DNA from: Comamonadaceae bacterium ALPHA2B
Lineage (GTDB): Bacteria; Pseudomonadota; Gammaproteobacteria; Burkholderiales; Burkholderiaceae_C
DNA length: 64,000 nucleotides
Direction of reading: 5' to 3'
NCBI GenBank assembly: GCA_005503065.1
Contig: SCOE01000003.1
Span: 62,001-126,000 of the forward strand
Below the pieces are notes generated by a model. It saw only the letters and a list, made by a program, of their open reading frames with translations, was not told the origin of the DNA and ran no database searches. The translations under genes were made by a program, and so were the position numbers. Below, piece by piece: positions 16,935 to 25,751 of the stretch. Positions within the stretch are counted from its first letter, which is position 1, and every line of letters begins with the position of its first letter.

Positions 16935-18869
16935 ATGTTGAGGGAGGCGCTCTCTTCGATGGCCGGACTGCTGGCCACCCGATGCACTCGGCTGGGCGGG
17001 CTCGCGTTCGCCGTCCTGCTGGGCGGCTGCAGCCTGCTGCCCTGGCAGGGCGCCAAGGGGCAGGACGATGCGCCGTCGGCGCTCAGCACCGCCGGTGGCA
17101 GCGGCGCCGAAGGCCAGGCGCGCACCGGCTTCACCGTGACGGTCGAGGGCCCCGAGGAGGTGCGCGAACTGCTCGAGAAGCACCTGGAATTGCAGCGCTA
17201 CCGCCAGCTCGACGACATCGGCGTGGCAGAGCTGTCCCGCCTGATGGTCGCCGCAGAGGCCAATGCGCGCGAGCTGCTGGGCACGCTGGGCTACTTCGCG
17301 CCGCACTTGGTGCTGCAGCTGCGCGATACACCCGAGGCGAAGACGCCGCACGACGTGCTGGTCCGCGTCGACCCCGGCCCGCGCACGCGGGTGGTGCAGG
17401 CGCAGGTCGATTTCGCGGGCCCCATCGTGGGCGATGCCGTTGCCGACCGGCAGCGCGAGGCAATCCGCAGCGGATGGGCCCTCGGGCCGGGACGCGACTT
17501 CACGCAGCAGGAGTGGGACAACGCCAAGACCCTCGGCCTGCGTGCCCTGACGGCGAGGCGCTTCCCCACCGGCAGCGTCCAGACCAGCCGGGCCGACGTC
17601 GACGCGGACACCGCCACGGCCCGCCTGGCGGTCACCTACCAGTCGGGCCCGGCGTACCGCTTCGGTCCGCTGGTGGTGCGCGGCGCCGAACGCTACGGCG
17701 TCATCGGGCCCAGCCGCATCGCCCGGCTGCCGACCGGCAAGCCCTATGACCAGCAGGAACTGCTCGACGCGCAGCAGCGCCTGGCCAGCAGCGGCTACTA
17801 CGACTCGGTCTTCCTCACGCTCGACACCAGCGCCGGCAACCCGGACTTCGCGCCGGTGATCGCGCAGGTGCGCGAGGCGCAGATGCAGAAGGTGGTGCTG
17901 GGCGTGGGCTTCACCACCGACAGCGGGCCGCGCGTGTCGGTCGACCACATCTACAACCAGATGCCGCTGCTGGGCTGGCGTGCGGTCTCCAGGCTCTCGA
18001 TCGAGCGAGACACCAAGCTGCTCAACACCACCTGGACGGGCATCCCCGGCGAGGATGGCTGGAAGTGGGGCTCGCTCGCGCAACTCAAGCGCGAGCAGTC
18101 GGGCACCTACGACGTGGACAGCGGCCGCCTGCGCTACGGCCGCAGCCAGTCGGAAGGCCACATCGACCGCGCGCTCTTCCTGCAGTACGACTACGCCGTG
18201 CCCAGCGGCAGCGACCTGCCGGCCACCGTCGAGCCGGCGGCTTCGGCCATCAGTGCCAACTGGAACTGGACCGGCCGCTACTTCGACGACAACGCCAACC
18301 CGCGCCGCGGCTGGGGCCTGGCACTCGAACTGGGCGCCGGCTACACGCTGAGCGGCCAGCGCCTGCCCTTCACCCGTGCGTACGGGCGCTGGATGGGCGT
18401 GATTCCGCTGGGCCGCGTGTCCGAGGGCGACACGACGGCTGCGGCACGTCAGTCGCGCATCGCGCTGCGCGCCGAACTCGGTGCCATCACCGCCAAGGAA
18501 GAGGCACGGATCCCGTCCACGCTGCGCTTCCTCACCGGCGGCGACACGACGGTGCGCGGCTACGCCTTCCAGCAGATCGGCACCGTGGATGCCAGCGGCG
18601 CGACCGTGGCCGGCCGCTACCTCGCCGTCGCGAGCGCGGAATGGCAGAAGCCCATCGTCTGGAACGGACAGCTCACCGCCTTCGAGAGCGCGGTCTTCGT
18701 CGATGCCGGCAACGTGGCCGACAAGGCGCGCGAGCTCAGCAAGCCGAAGGTTGGAGTAGGTGCGGGGCTGCGCTGGCGCAGCCCGGTGGGGCCGGTGCAG
18801 GCCGACGTGGCCTATGGGGTCGACGTCAAGAAATTCCGGCTGCACCTGCGGCTGGGCGTCACGTTCTGA
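16935..18869 (+). CDS. tamA: TamA, outer-membrane Omp85-family assembly protein
   Basis: 644-residue Omp85 protein. The N-terminus is a signal sequence with a lipobox-like LLGGC, then POTRA domains (about 60-300; FTVTVEGPEEVRELLEKHL begins the first) and a 16-strand barrel with the conserved FLTGGDTTVRGY motif (lid-lock RGY) near 530. It ends on Phe as required for the beta-signal. It pairs with TamB, encoded 72 bp downstream, to move autotransporters and lipids to the outer membrane. Start alternatives are 16935 and 16959; the second sits behind GGGAGG but at a long spacing. Confidence 0.9.
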   Translation: MLREALSSMAGLLATRCTRLGGLAFAVLLGGCSLLPWQGAKGQDDAPSALSTAGGSGAEGQARTGFTVTVEGPEEVRELLEKHLELQRYRQLDDIGVAELSRLMVAAEANARELLGTLGYFAPHLVLQLRDTPEAKTPHDVLVRVDPGPRTRVVQAQVDFAGPIVGDAVADRQREAIRSGWALGPGRDFTQQEWDNAKTLGLRALTARRFPTGSVQTSRADVDADTATARLAVTYQSGPAYRFGPLVVRGAERYGVIGPSRIARLPTGKPYDQQELLDAQQRLASSGYYDSVFLTLDTSAGNPDFAPVIAQVREAQMQKVVLGVGFTTDSGPRVSVDHIYNQMPLLGWRAVSRLSIERDTKLLNTTWTGIPGEDGWKWGSLAQLKREQSGTYDVDSGRLRYGRSQSEGHIDRALFLQYDYAVPSGSDLPATVEPAASAISANWNWTGRYFDDNANPRRGWGLALELGAGYTLSGQRLPFTRAYGRWMGVIPLGRVSEGDTTAAARQSRIALRAELGAITAKEEARIPSTLRFLTGGDTTVRGYAFQQIGTVDASGATVAGRYLAVASAEWQKPIVWNGQLTAFESAVFVDAGNVADKARELSKPKVGVGAGLRWRSPVGPVQADVAYGVDVKKFRLHLRLGVTF

Positions 18870-18889
18870 GATCGTCCGTGCGCCCTCTT

Positions 18890-18947
18890 GCTCATTTTTT
18901 GATAGCTGATTGCGCACGCTGGACGGGCGCCGGAGGCCGATTTGGCT
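18890..18947 (+). repeat. Type-A intergenic repeat, copy 3 (between tamA and tamB)
   Basis: GCTCATTTTTTGATAGC arms, GCACGCTGGACGGGCGC hairpin and GGAGGCCGATTTGGCT tail. The tail contains the TTG used as the predicted tamB start, so the repeat overlaps coding sequence. Confidence 0.7.
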
Positions 18948-21900
18948 CATAAGCCAGACGACATCGCGGATCACGACGCCGGCGCGGCTGCGGCCGCCGG
19001 AACCGCGCCTGTGCGCCGCTCGCGCACGCGGCGCACCCTGCGCGCGATCGGCTGGAGCCTGGCGTCGCTGCTCGTGCTGGTGCTCGCCCTCGTCGCCACC
19101 GGCTGGTGGTGGGCCGGCACCGACAGCTCGCTGGCCACCGCCCTCGCCCGCGCCGCGCGCTACCTGCCGGCCGGACAGACCCTCGAATCGCGCGAGGTGA
19201 CCGGCTCGCTGCGCCGCGGCGGCGCCATCGGCTACCTGCGCTGGGAAAGCCCGACGATGGCCGTCGAGGTACAGGGCGCCCGCATCGGCTGGGCACTGCG
19301 GCCCTTGCTGCGCAAGCGCGTGCAGCTGGGCGAGGTGCACGCGGCGCGCATCGTCATCGAGCCGCGCGGACCCAAGGACGAAGAGAAGAAGCCGCTGGAG
19401 CCGCTCGCGCCCATCGTGCTGCCGGTGGAGATCGACCTGCCCTTCAGCGCCGACGAGGTGCTGTGGAAGGGCCCGCCCGAGGTGCGGGCCCAGGCGTTGA
19501 CGGGCCGGTACGTGTACGAAGCGCAGCAGCACCGCCTGAAGCTCGACGGCGTGGACCTGGCCGACGGCCACTACAGCGGCACGGTGCAACTGCAGGGCGC
19601 TGCGCCGATGGCGCTGCAGCTCGCGCTCGAGGGCCAGGTGCAGGCGCCGCTGAACGATGAGCGGCGCATCGCGCTGGACGCCCGCGCCACCGCCAGCGGC
19701 ACGCTGGCCGGGTCCGATGCACGGATCGCCATCGACGCGGCCCTGCGCCCGCAGGCGCAGCCCGACGCCGACCACCCGGTCGACGCCCAACTCAATGCGC
19801 ACATCGCGCCGTGGGCGCCGCAGCCCGTGGTCGACGCGCTGCTCAAGATGCGCAACCTCGACGTCGCCTGGCTCCTGCCCGACGCGCCGCGCACGCGGCT
19901 GAGCGGCGAGGTGGCGGTCGATCCCGACCCCGCCACCGGGACTGCGGCCTGGAAGGCGCGCGCCGACGTCACCAACGCCGAGCCCGGTCCTTGGGACGAA
20001 GGCCGGCTGCCGGTGGAGGCGGTGCAGGCCCAGGTCGGCTACGACGGCACCGTGTGGCGCGTGGCCGAGGCCACGGTGCGGGCCGGCCAGGGCCGCATCG
20101 AGGCCGAGGGCGAATGGGCGCCAGCCCCGCGTCCGTGGCAGATCGAGGCCACCGTGCGCGGCGTGCGCCCCGGCCTGCTGCACACCGAACTGGCCGGTGC
20201 ACCCGTCAGTGGCCGCGCCAAGGCGACGCAGAAGGACGATGCCATCGCCTTCGACCTTGCGCTGCAGGCCGAGGGCGGCGCGCAGGCCAAGGCGCTCGAA
20301 GGCTTCAAGCTCGAACGCGCCGCGGCCCAAGGCCAGTGGGCAGCACAGGTGCTGGACCTGCGCACCCTGCGCATCGAGGCCGAGCGCGCCAGCGTGCAGG
20401 GCCAGCTGCAGCTGCGCGTGGCCGAGCAGGCCGGCAGCGGCGACCTGCGGGCCACGCTGCCCGGCGGCAGCGCCCAGGTCAAGGGCCGCATCGCGCCGAC
20501 GCAAGGCGCCGGCGAAGTGCAGGCACGGATCGACGACGCCGCAGCCCTGCAGGCCTGGGTCGAGCGGCTGCCGGGGCTGGAGAAGGCCTTTGCCGGTGCC
20601 TCGGCCCGCGGGGGCGCGCGGCTCGATGCCAGCTGGCAAGGTGGCTGGCGCGCCATCCAGCAACGCCTGCAGACCGTGAACACGCCGGCCGCGGACCGCG
20701 CCGCCGAGCCCAGCCTGAAGGCCCGCCTGGAAGTACCGCGCCTCGACCTGCGCCTGCCCGCCCCCAAGGCCGGCGAGCCCGCCCCGGCCGAGATCCAGCT
20801 GCGCGGCCTGCAGGCCACGCTCGATGGCAGCCTGGCGCGCGCCGCGCTCACTCTGCGCGGCGAGGCGCAGCAGGGCACGCGCAAGCTCACGCTCGACACC
20901 CGCGCCAGCGGCGGTCTGGAGCGTGCCAACCAGTGGCGGCTCGCGCTGGCGTCGCTGCGCACCCAGCTGCAGGACACCACGCGCAGCGATGCGCCATGGA
21001 CGGTGGAACTGGCCCGCGAATTCAGCAGCACCGTGCGCGTGGGCAACGGCCAGCTCGACATCGAGAGCACGGCCGGGGGCGCCACGCTGCGCGGCCCGGT
21101 GCCGGGCACGGTGCGCATCGACTGGGAGCCGGTGCGCCTGCGCCAGACCACCACCGCCACCGGAACGGCCCTGCGCCTGCAGTCCAAGGGGCGCATGCAG
21201 GGCCTGCCCATGGCCTGGAGCCGCGCCTTCGGCGGCGACACCAGCCTGAGCGAACTGGGCGTCAGCGGCGACTTGGTCTTCGACGGCGACTGGGACATCG
21301 AAGCCCGCGACCGGCTGCGCGCGCAGGCCCGCATCGCGCGCGCCAGCGGCGACCTGCGGGTGCAGGCCGGCGAAGCCGCGCTGGTGCGCCGCATCGAGAG
21401 CCGCGGCACGGGCACCAAGAGCGAAATCACCACCGACTCGAGCGACAACGCGCCCTCGACGCCTGCCGGCCTGCGGCAGGCCGAGCTGCGGCTCGATGCC
21501 GAAGGCGACGCGGTACGGGCACGGCTGGCCTGGGACAGCGAGCGCGCCGGCCAGATCCAGGCCGAGGCCGGTACGCGCCTCGTGCAGCGCGACGGCGGCT
21601 GGCAGTGGGCCGAGGACGCGCCTCTCAACGGCAGCGTGCGTGCCCGCCTGCCGCATTTGGGCGTGTGGTCGATGCTGGCCCCGCCGGGCTGGCGCATCGC
21701 CGGCACGCTGAGCGCCGATGCCACGCTGGCCGGCACACGCAACGATCCGCGCTGGAACGGCACGCTGGCGGCCGACGAGCTGGCGCTCAAGGCGATGGTG
21801 GAGGGCCTGGACCTGCGCGACGGCCGCCTGCGCGCCCGCCTGGCCGGCAACCGGCTGGTACTGGACGAGTTCACGCTCAAGGGCGGTCCCGGCAGCAAGG

Positions 21901-23057
21901 TGCGCATTCCGGGCCGCGCCGGCAACCTGAGCACCAGCGCGAGCGAGGCCTCGGCCGACGGCGGCACGCTGTCCTTCAAGGGAGAGCTGGGCTGGGGCCC
22001 GGCGAACCCGGCGAGCGGCGGGTCGGGCCTGTCGATGGACATGCGCGGCGAGGTCCGGCGCCTGCGGGCGCTGGTGCGCTCCGATCGGCAGGTCACCGTG
22101 TCGGGCGACCTGCAGGCCGGGTTGAGCGCAGGCCAGCTGCGCGTGCGCGGCAAGGTCACCACCGACCGGGCCGTCATCATCCTGCCGGACGAGACCGCAC
22201 CCAGCCTGGGCAGCGACGTGGTCGTGCATTCCGCCGCGAAGGAGCGCGAGGCACGCGCGGCGGCCGAGAAGCAGGCGAAGGAACGCGCCGCGCAGGACGA
22301 GGCCGCCGCCGGTCGGGTCAACCAGCCGCTGCTGGCCAAGGCGCCGGACATCGAGATCACCTTCGACCTCGGCAAGGACTTCGCGGTGCAGGGACGAGGC
22401 ATCACCACGCGGCTGGAGGGCCAGCTCGACGTTCGCACGACGCAACTGAGCTCGCCGCCGCGCATCACCGGCGAGGTCAAGACCGTGCAGGGACAGTACC
22501 GCGCCTACGGCCAGGAGCTCGACGTCGAGAGCGGGCTGGCCCGCTTCAACGGGCCCTTCGACAACCCCTCGCTCGACATCCTCGCGATCCGGCCCAACAT
22601 CAGCCAGCGCGCCGGTGTGCAGATCACCGGCACCGCGCAGTCGCCGCGCGTGAGGCTCTACTCCGACCCGCCGCTGCCCGACGCACAGGCGCTCGCCTGG
22701 GTGGTCCTGGGCCGGGCCTCGGCTGCGAGCGGCGGCGAGGCGATCCTGATGCAGCAAGCGGCCCTGGCGCTGCTGGGCGGCCTTGGCAAGGGAGGCAGCG
22801 GCGGCAGCCTGGCCAGCCGCTTCGGCCTCGACGAGATCGGTTTTAAGGGTCCGGGCACCGGCGGCGAACTCAAGGAGTCGTCGGTCACGCTCGGCAAACG
22901 CCTGTCGAAGGACTTCTACGTGACCTACGAGCGCAGCCTCGCTGGCACGCTGGGCACGCTGTACATCTTCTACGACCTCACGCGCCGCCTGACGCTGCGC
23001 GGGCAGGCGGGCCGCACCAGCGGGGTGGATCTGATCTACACCGTCCAGTACGACTGA
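18942..23057 (+). CDS. tamB: TamB, translocation and assembly module inner-membrane subunit
   Basis: 1371-residue AsmA/TamB-like protein. One N-terminal membrane anchor (about residues 38-60, LASLLVLVLALVATGWWW) is followed by a very long periplasmic beta-groove that bridges the membranes and ends in the DUF490 domain (roughly the last 350 residues, ending VDLIYTVQYD). The start is uncertain: TTG at 18942 lies inside a type-A repeat; the GTG at 19011 (MRRSRTRRTLRAIGW) would give a compact basic N-terminus before the anchor and may be better. A 72-bp gap to tamA indicates an operon despite the repeat. Confidence 0.9.
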   Translation: MAHKPDDIADHDAGAAAAAGTAPVRRSRTRRTLRAIGWSLASLLVLVLALVATGWWWAGTDSSLATALARAARYLPAGQTLESREVTGSLRRGGAIGYLRWESPTMAVEVQGARIGWALRPLLRKRVQLGEVHAARIVIEPRGPKDEEKKPLEPLAPIVLPVEIDLPFSADEVLWKGPPEVRAQALTGRYVYEAQQHRLKLDGVDLADGHYSGTVQLQGAAPMALQLALEGQVQAPLNDERRIALDARATASGTLAGSDARIAIDAALRPQAQPDADHPVDAQLNAHIAPWAPQPVVDALLKMRNLDVAWLLPDAPRTRLSGEVAVDPDPATGTAAWKARADVTNAEPGPWDEGRLPVEAVQAQVGYDGTVWRVAEATVRAGQGRIEAEGEWAPAPRPWQIEATVRGVRPGLLHTELAGAPVSGRAKATQKDDAIAFDLALQAEGGAQAKALEGFKLERAAAQGQWAAQVLDLRTLRIEAERASVQGQLQLRVAEQAGSGDLRATLPGGSAQVKGRIAPTQGAGEVQARIDDAAALQAWVERLPGLEKAFAGASARGGARLDASWQGGWRAIQQRLQTVNTPAADRAAEPSLKARLEVPRLDLRLPAPKAGEPAPAEIQLRGLQATLDGSLARAALTLRGEAQQGTRKLTLDTRASGGLERANQWRLALASLRTQLQDTTRSDAPWTVELAREFSSTVRVGNGQLDIESTAGGATLRGPVPGTVRIDWEPVRLRQTTTATGTALRLQSKGRMQGLPMAWSRAFGGDTSLSELGVSGDLVFDGDWDIEARDRLRAQARIARASGDLRVQAGEAALVRRIESRGTGTKSEITTDSSDNAPSTPAGLRQAELRLDAEGDAVRARLAWDSERAGQIQAEAGTRLVQRDGGWQWAEDAPLNGSVRARLPHLGVWSMLAPPGWRIAGTLSADATLAGTRNDPRWNGTLAADELALKAMVEGLDLRDGRLRARLAGNRLVLDEFTLKGGPGSKVRIPGRAGNLSTSASEASADGGTLSFKGELGWGPANPASGGSGLSMDMRGEVRRLRALVRSDRQVTVSGDLQAGLSAGQLRVRGKVTTDRAVIILPDETAPSLGSDVVVHSAAKEREARAAAEKQAKERAAQDEAAAGRVNQPLLAKAPDIEITFDLGKDFAVQGRGITTRLEGQLDVRTTQLSSPPRITGEVKTVQGQYRAYGQELDVESGLARFNGPFDNPSLDILAIRPNISQRAGVQITGTAQSPRVRLYSDPPLPDAQALAWVVLGRASAASGGEAILMQQAALALLGGLGKGGSGGSLASRFGLDEIGFKGPGTGGELKESSVTLGKRLSKDFYVTYERSLAGTLGTLYIFYDLTRRLTLRGQAGRTSGVDLIYTVQYD

Positions 23058-23073
23058 GACAAGGTGTAGGCCT

Positions 23074-23322
23074 TCAATGCAGCAGCAGCGTGAGGCCGGC
23101 GGCCAGGCTCAGGAGGCCGACCAATGCCAGCAGCACCGTGAGGTTCATGCGCTCGCTGAGTTCTTCATGCAGGCGATGCGTCTGCTGCGTGGCCCGGGGC
23201 GCGCGTACGGACAGCTGGCGGCTGCGGCGGCGCAGCCGCGCCACCACCCGTTCATGCCATATGTAGCCTGCGCCGCACGACACGGCCAACAACAGCAGCA
23301 TTGCACCCATCCACTTGACCAT
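23074..23322 (-). CDS. Small two-helix membrane protein
   Basis: 82 residues: an N-terminal helix (VKWMGAMLLLLAVSCGAGYIW), a basic linker with many Arg (RLRRRSRQLSVRAPR), and a C-terminal helix (LTVLLALVGLLSLAAGLTLLLH). GGAGG lies 4 nt before the ATG at 23322, which decides the start. It is convergent with tamB. I do not recognise the family; the hairpin topology suggests an inner-membrane protein. Confidence 0.65.
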   Translation of the reverse strand: MVKWMGAMLLLLAVSCGAGYIWHERVVARLRRRSRQLSVRAPRATQQTHRLHEELSERMNLTVLLALVGLLSLAAGLTLLLH

Positions 23323-23434
23323 CGGACCTCCAGGGGCCGATTGTCCGCGCGTGGAGCGACATGACGCTGACCGCGATGGCACGAGGCATCGCGAGTGCAA
23401 GCAGCCTGCCTGCGCAGGGCGGGATGCGAGCAGG

Positions 23435-23749
23435 TCAGTGCCGGGCGCGGGCGGCGTTGCGCTTGCGGGTGGCGGCCGCCTTCTTCGCCGATGCGGACCG
23501 GTCGGCGGCCGATCGAGCGGCCGAGGCGGCGCCTCCCTTCTCGCCGCCCTTGCGAGACGGCGCGTGGTTCTCGGCCTTGCCGCGGCCGGATCCGGACTTC
23601 TTGCCGCCGCCGGTTTCCGCATTGACGGTGGCCCAGGCTCGGCGCTCGGCTTCTGGTTTGGACACGCCACGCTTTTCGTATCCCTGCTCGATGTGCTCGG
23701 CCTGGCGCTTCTGCTTGCCGGAATAGGCTGACTTGTCTCCACGAGGCAT
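23435..23749 (-). CDS. Small basic protein, 'plasmid stabilisation'-like (MPRGDKS family)
   Basis: 104-residue, strongly basic protein. The N-terminus MPRGDKSAYSGKQKRQAEHI followed by GYEKRGVSKPEAERRAWATVN is a conserved block I know from small proteins often labelled plasmid stabilisation protein in Proteobacteria, whose function is not established. The C-terminal half is low-complexity Ala/Lys/Arg/Ser. The ATG at 23749 has GGAGCC upstream; an earlier start would add 12 residues. It may bind nucleic acid, by composition only. Confidence 0.7.
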   Translation of the reverse strand: MPRGDKSAYSGKQKRQAEHIEQGYEKRGVSKPEAERRAWATVNAETGGGKKSGSGRGKAENHAPSRKGGEKGGAASAARSAADRSASAKKAAATRKRNAARARH

Positions 23750-23918
23750 GGCGGGCTCCTTGGGCTGTGCGAACAAGGAAGCCATGCTGCGAAGCCGCCG
23801 ACGTCATTCGCGTAGGCCGCGCGGGCCAGCGTGTGTCGGTGGACCCGTACGGTCCCGGACCGCCCTGCCACGTTTACTCAGCACGCGTTCAGGTGGCCTC
23901 GGCACACTGAGGGCTCGG

Positions 23919-23995
23919 CAGTCCGGCGTCTCTTCCGACTCCTCCTCCCGTCTATCGGGCTGCTGTTGACCCGCTTCGGCGGGTCTTCTTTTTTG
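23919..23995 (+). ncRNA. Candidate sRNA A with CUCCUCCUCCC loop and UUCG-capped terminator
   Basis: Two hairpins in a gap without genes. Hairpin 1 pairs CAGTCCG (23919-23925) with CGGGCTG (23956-23962) around a 30-nt pyrimidine-rich loop containing CTCCTCCTCCC, which is complementary to Shine-Dalgarno sequences. Hairpin 2 is GACCCGC-TTCG-GCGGGTC (23968-23985) followed by TTCTTTTTT, a near-ideal intrinsic terminator with no upstream protein gene on this strand. The same two-hairpin design, including sequence similarity, recurs at 24547. The architecture resembles alphaproteobacterial CcsR/cuckoo sRNAs. The 5' end is not determined. Confidence 0.6.
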
Positions 23996-24044
23996 GGCGC
24001 ACGGTGGCCGCACCCCGCCCGGGGCGGCGTCGGCGACGGTCGGA

Positions 24045-24362
24045 TCAGGCCAACTGGCCGAAGGAAGACAGCCGCTGACGCAGTCGGTCGCCCACGCCGT
24101 TCGCCCACGGCCCGACCGGCCGCTTGGCAACATGGCACCAGTGGCGCCATTGACGGCGCATGCCCACCCACACCGCCCGCCGCGCACGGGCCTTCGCTTG
24201 CCGCAGTTCGGCTCGGTGGCGACAGGCCGCGGCGATGCGCAGGCCTTCCGCCACACGCTCGGCGGCTTCATCGCCTTCGCCCTGGCGCAATCCAGCGATA
24301 CACGCCAGATCGGCAGAACTGAGGCGGGTGAGGAACAGCTGGAAGTCGCGGTCGGTGTTCAT
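24045..24362 (-). CDS. Hypothetical Arg-rich protein
   Basis: 105 residues starting MNTDRDFQLFLTRLSSADLACIAGLR, predicted mostly helical, with a basic Trp/Arg-rich second half (RRAVWVGMRRQWRHWCHVAKR). The ATG at 24362 is chosen over one 48 bp upstream because the shorter form starts at a plausible helix. An AT-rich promoter-like region lies upstream (24390-24430). It lies between the two candidate sRNA genes. I do not recognise it; GC-skew and amino-acid order look coding, but it could be spurious. Confidence 0.5.
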   Translation of the reverse strand: MNTDRDFQLFLTRLSSADLACIAGLRQGEGDEAAERVAEGLRIAAACRHRAELRQAKARARRAVWVGMRRQWRHWCHVAKRPVGPWANGVGDRLRQRLSSFGQLA

Positions 24363-24546
24363 GGCGATGTACGGGTCGGGGTGCCCCAACGATAACGCAC
24401 AATTGAACACTTAGGTTAACAAAATTGAACCTTGGTACTACTTTTTTTGGCGCAGCGTGGCTCGGCGGCGGGCGGCGGCCGTGCGCCGGAGCAGCAGGCG
24501 CCCGCTTCAGCCTCGCTTAAGTCGGTGCCGGCACAGTCAGTTCCTG

Positions 24547-24622
24547 CAGCCCTTGTCTCTTCTCCTCCTCCCTCCTCGTATGAAGGGCTGCTTTCAACCC
24601 GCTTCGGCGGGTTGTCTTTTTT
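24547..24622 (+). ncRNA. Candidate sRNA B, paralogue of sRNA A
   Basis: Hairpin 1 pairs CAGCCCTT (24547-24554) with AAGGGCTG (24583-24590), a perfect 8-bp stem, around a 28-nt loop containing CTCCTCCTCCCTCCTC. Hairpin 2 is AACCCGC-TTCG-GCGGGTT (24596-24613) followed by GTCTTTTTT. It aligns along its length with the copy at 23919, including compensating stem changes (CAGTCCG/CGGGCTG versus CAGCCCTT/AAGGGCTG) that keep the pairing while the sequence differs. A shared CGGCACA box lies about 18 nt upstream of both stems. No protein gene ends here on this strand. Confidence 0.65.
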
Positions 24623-24745
24623 CCGGCGGCGCGACGCCGCACGAGCCCCGCCACCGCCCAGTTACACCCGTCCAGGTGTTGCTGTCCTACGAATTGCCGA
24701 GCGAAAGCCCCTGGCAAGTGGGGAAGAGTCGGACAGAATGGCCTC

Positions 24746-25129
24746 ATGCGACCCCGACCCGGCGGCACGGCCGACATCGACGCGAAGCCCTTGCGGCTCA
24801 AGGATGCCGCCCGGTGGCTGGCGGACTGGCGGGACGCCCATCGCTGGAGCTCGAGCGCCGCGCTTCTCCTGCGCCGTCTGCTGTGGTCTTACGCCGGCGC
24901 CGGCGCCGTGGCGCTGGCGCTCGTCCCGGTCAGCGCGCACGGATGGATGGGGTCGCGCGCCGACGCGCTGGCGGCCTTGTACACGCTGGTGCTGGCGCTG
25001 CCTTGGACACCGCTTCTGCTCTTGGTGCCTGGAAATTCCGCCTGGGCCGGTGCCGCGCTGCTGGCTTTGGCGATTGCCCTGAACTTGTGGGCGGGAATGA
25101 CAGTGCTGCGGTGGATCGAGACCCGTTGA
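24746..25129 (+). CDS. Small multi-helix membrane protein
   Basis: 127 residues: a cytoplasmic basic N-terminus (about 1-40), then three hydrophobic segments (about 44-63, 75-92 and 98-118) and a short polar tail (LRWIETR). No recognised family. Codon usage is GC-rich like the chromosome. It follows candidate sRNA B by about 120 bp. Confidence 0.6.
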   Translation: MRPRPGGTADIDAKPLRLKDAARWLADWRDAHRWSSSAALLLRRLLWSYAGAGAVALALVPVSAHGWMGSRADALAALYTLVLALPWTPLLLLVPGNSAWAGAALLALAIALNLWAGMTVLRWIETR

Positions 25130-25195
25130 TGCGCGACAGCGACTCGTCGAGATGGGTCGCAATATCGGGCGCCAATCTTCGCCAAACTCCCGAGA

Positions 25196-25390
25196 TTACT
25201 TTGCAACTGCGCCGATGATGGTCAACATGAGGGCCAGCATGAGGCCGACCACAAGGCCAGCCTTGATCCACACTTCATTGCCTGCCGGGCGACGATAGAG
25301 CTCCAACTGATGCGGTCGCGCGAGATCGGCAGGGCGCGTTTCCCGCTCGTGCCACCAGCTGTCCTGAATACTTTGGTTCATATGGGCCAT
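25196..25390 (-). CDS. Small C-terminal-anchored membrane protein
   Basis: 64 residues from the ATG at 25390 (GGAG three bases upstream): a charged N-terminal half (SIQDSWWHERETRPADLARPHQLELYRRP) and one C-terminal membrane helix (VWIKAGLVVGLMLALMLTIIGAVAK). A TTG at 25411 or an ATG at 25381 are alternative starts. It has tail-anchored topology. No family recognised. An inverted repeat, a possible operator, lies 24-67 bp upstream. Confidence 0.6.
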   Translation of the reverse strand: MAHMNQSIQDSWWHERETRPADLARPHQLELYRRPAGNEVWIKAGLVVGLMLALMLTIIGAVAK

Positions 25391-25751
25391 TGTCTCCACA
25401 ATTTGCGACAAATGTGAACTAAGGTTCTCGTATTGGCTTTCTCGTGACTTAGTTCACGATTTAATGGGTAAGGCGAACTGCGTCGCGCAGATTCGTGCAA
25501 ACCGGGCCCATCGGCATGATCTGGTGTGCCACACGCCCCACGCGGCCAAGCATGCACGTCTTCGTGGAGGAGGATGGCAAGCATTGCACCATCAATGACG
25601 GACCGGTGGAGGCTCGGTGGCAGCCGGCCATTGCAGCCAGCAGGGAGCCGATCACGCCCGGCTTGTCACCAGGGCCAGCACCACGGATCGGGTCGCTTGT
25701 CCCAACGTTGTCCCCCGTCAGAATCGAAACGCTTTGATCACAGCGACCCGG
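25391..25751. other. Region without a confident gene between a small membrane gene and tRNA-Arg
   Basis: The first 80 bp are AT-rich and promoter-like and contain an inverted repeat. The rest is of chromosomal composition and holds only short overlapping open frames on both strands, none with a ribosome site or recognisable motif. I call no gene here. Confidence 0.5.
25414..25457. promoter_or_regulatory. Inverted repeat, candidate operator
   Basis: GTGAACTAAG (25414-25423) and CTTAGTTCAC (25448-25457) are perfect 10-bp inverted arms separated by 24 bp of AT-rich sequence, just upstream of the leftward small membrane protein gene. The spacing suits two half-sites of a dimeric regulator or a looped hairpin. 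No T-run follows, so it is not an intrinsic terminator. Confidence 0.45.

Noticed and set aside
16545-22757. A 2070-codon open frame on the minus strand opposite tamA/tamB
   Set aside because: No recognisable domain; amino-acid composition typical of antisense high-GC frames; tamA and tamB are unambiguous on the other strand.
24395-24430. Two ATTGAAC motifs as operator half-sites
   Set aside because: Only short AT-rich matches in a probable promoter region; too little information to claim an operator.
25378-25740. Short overlapping open frames on both strands next to tRNA-Arg, one with a lipobox-like LLAAMAGC
   Set aside because: They need GTG starts without ribosome sites, contradict each other and show no family features; left uncalled.
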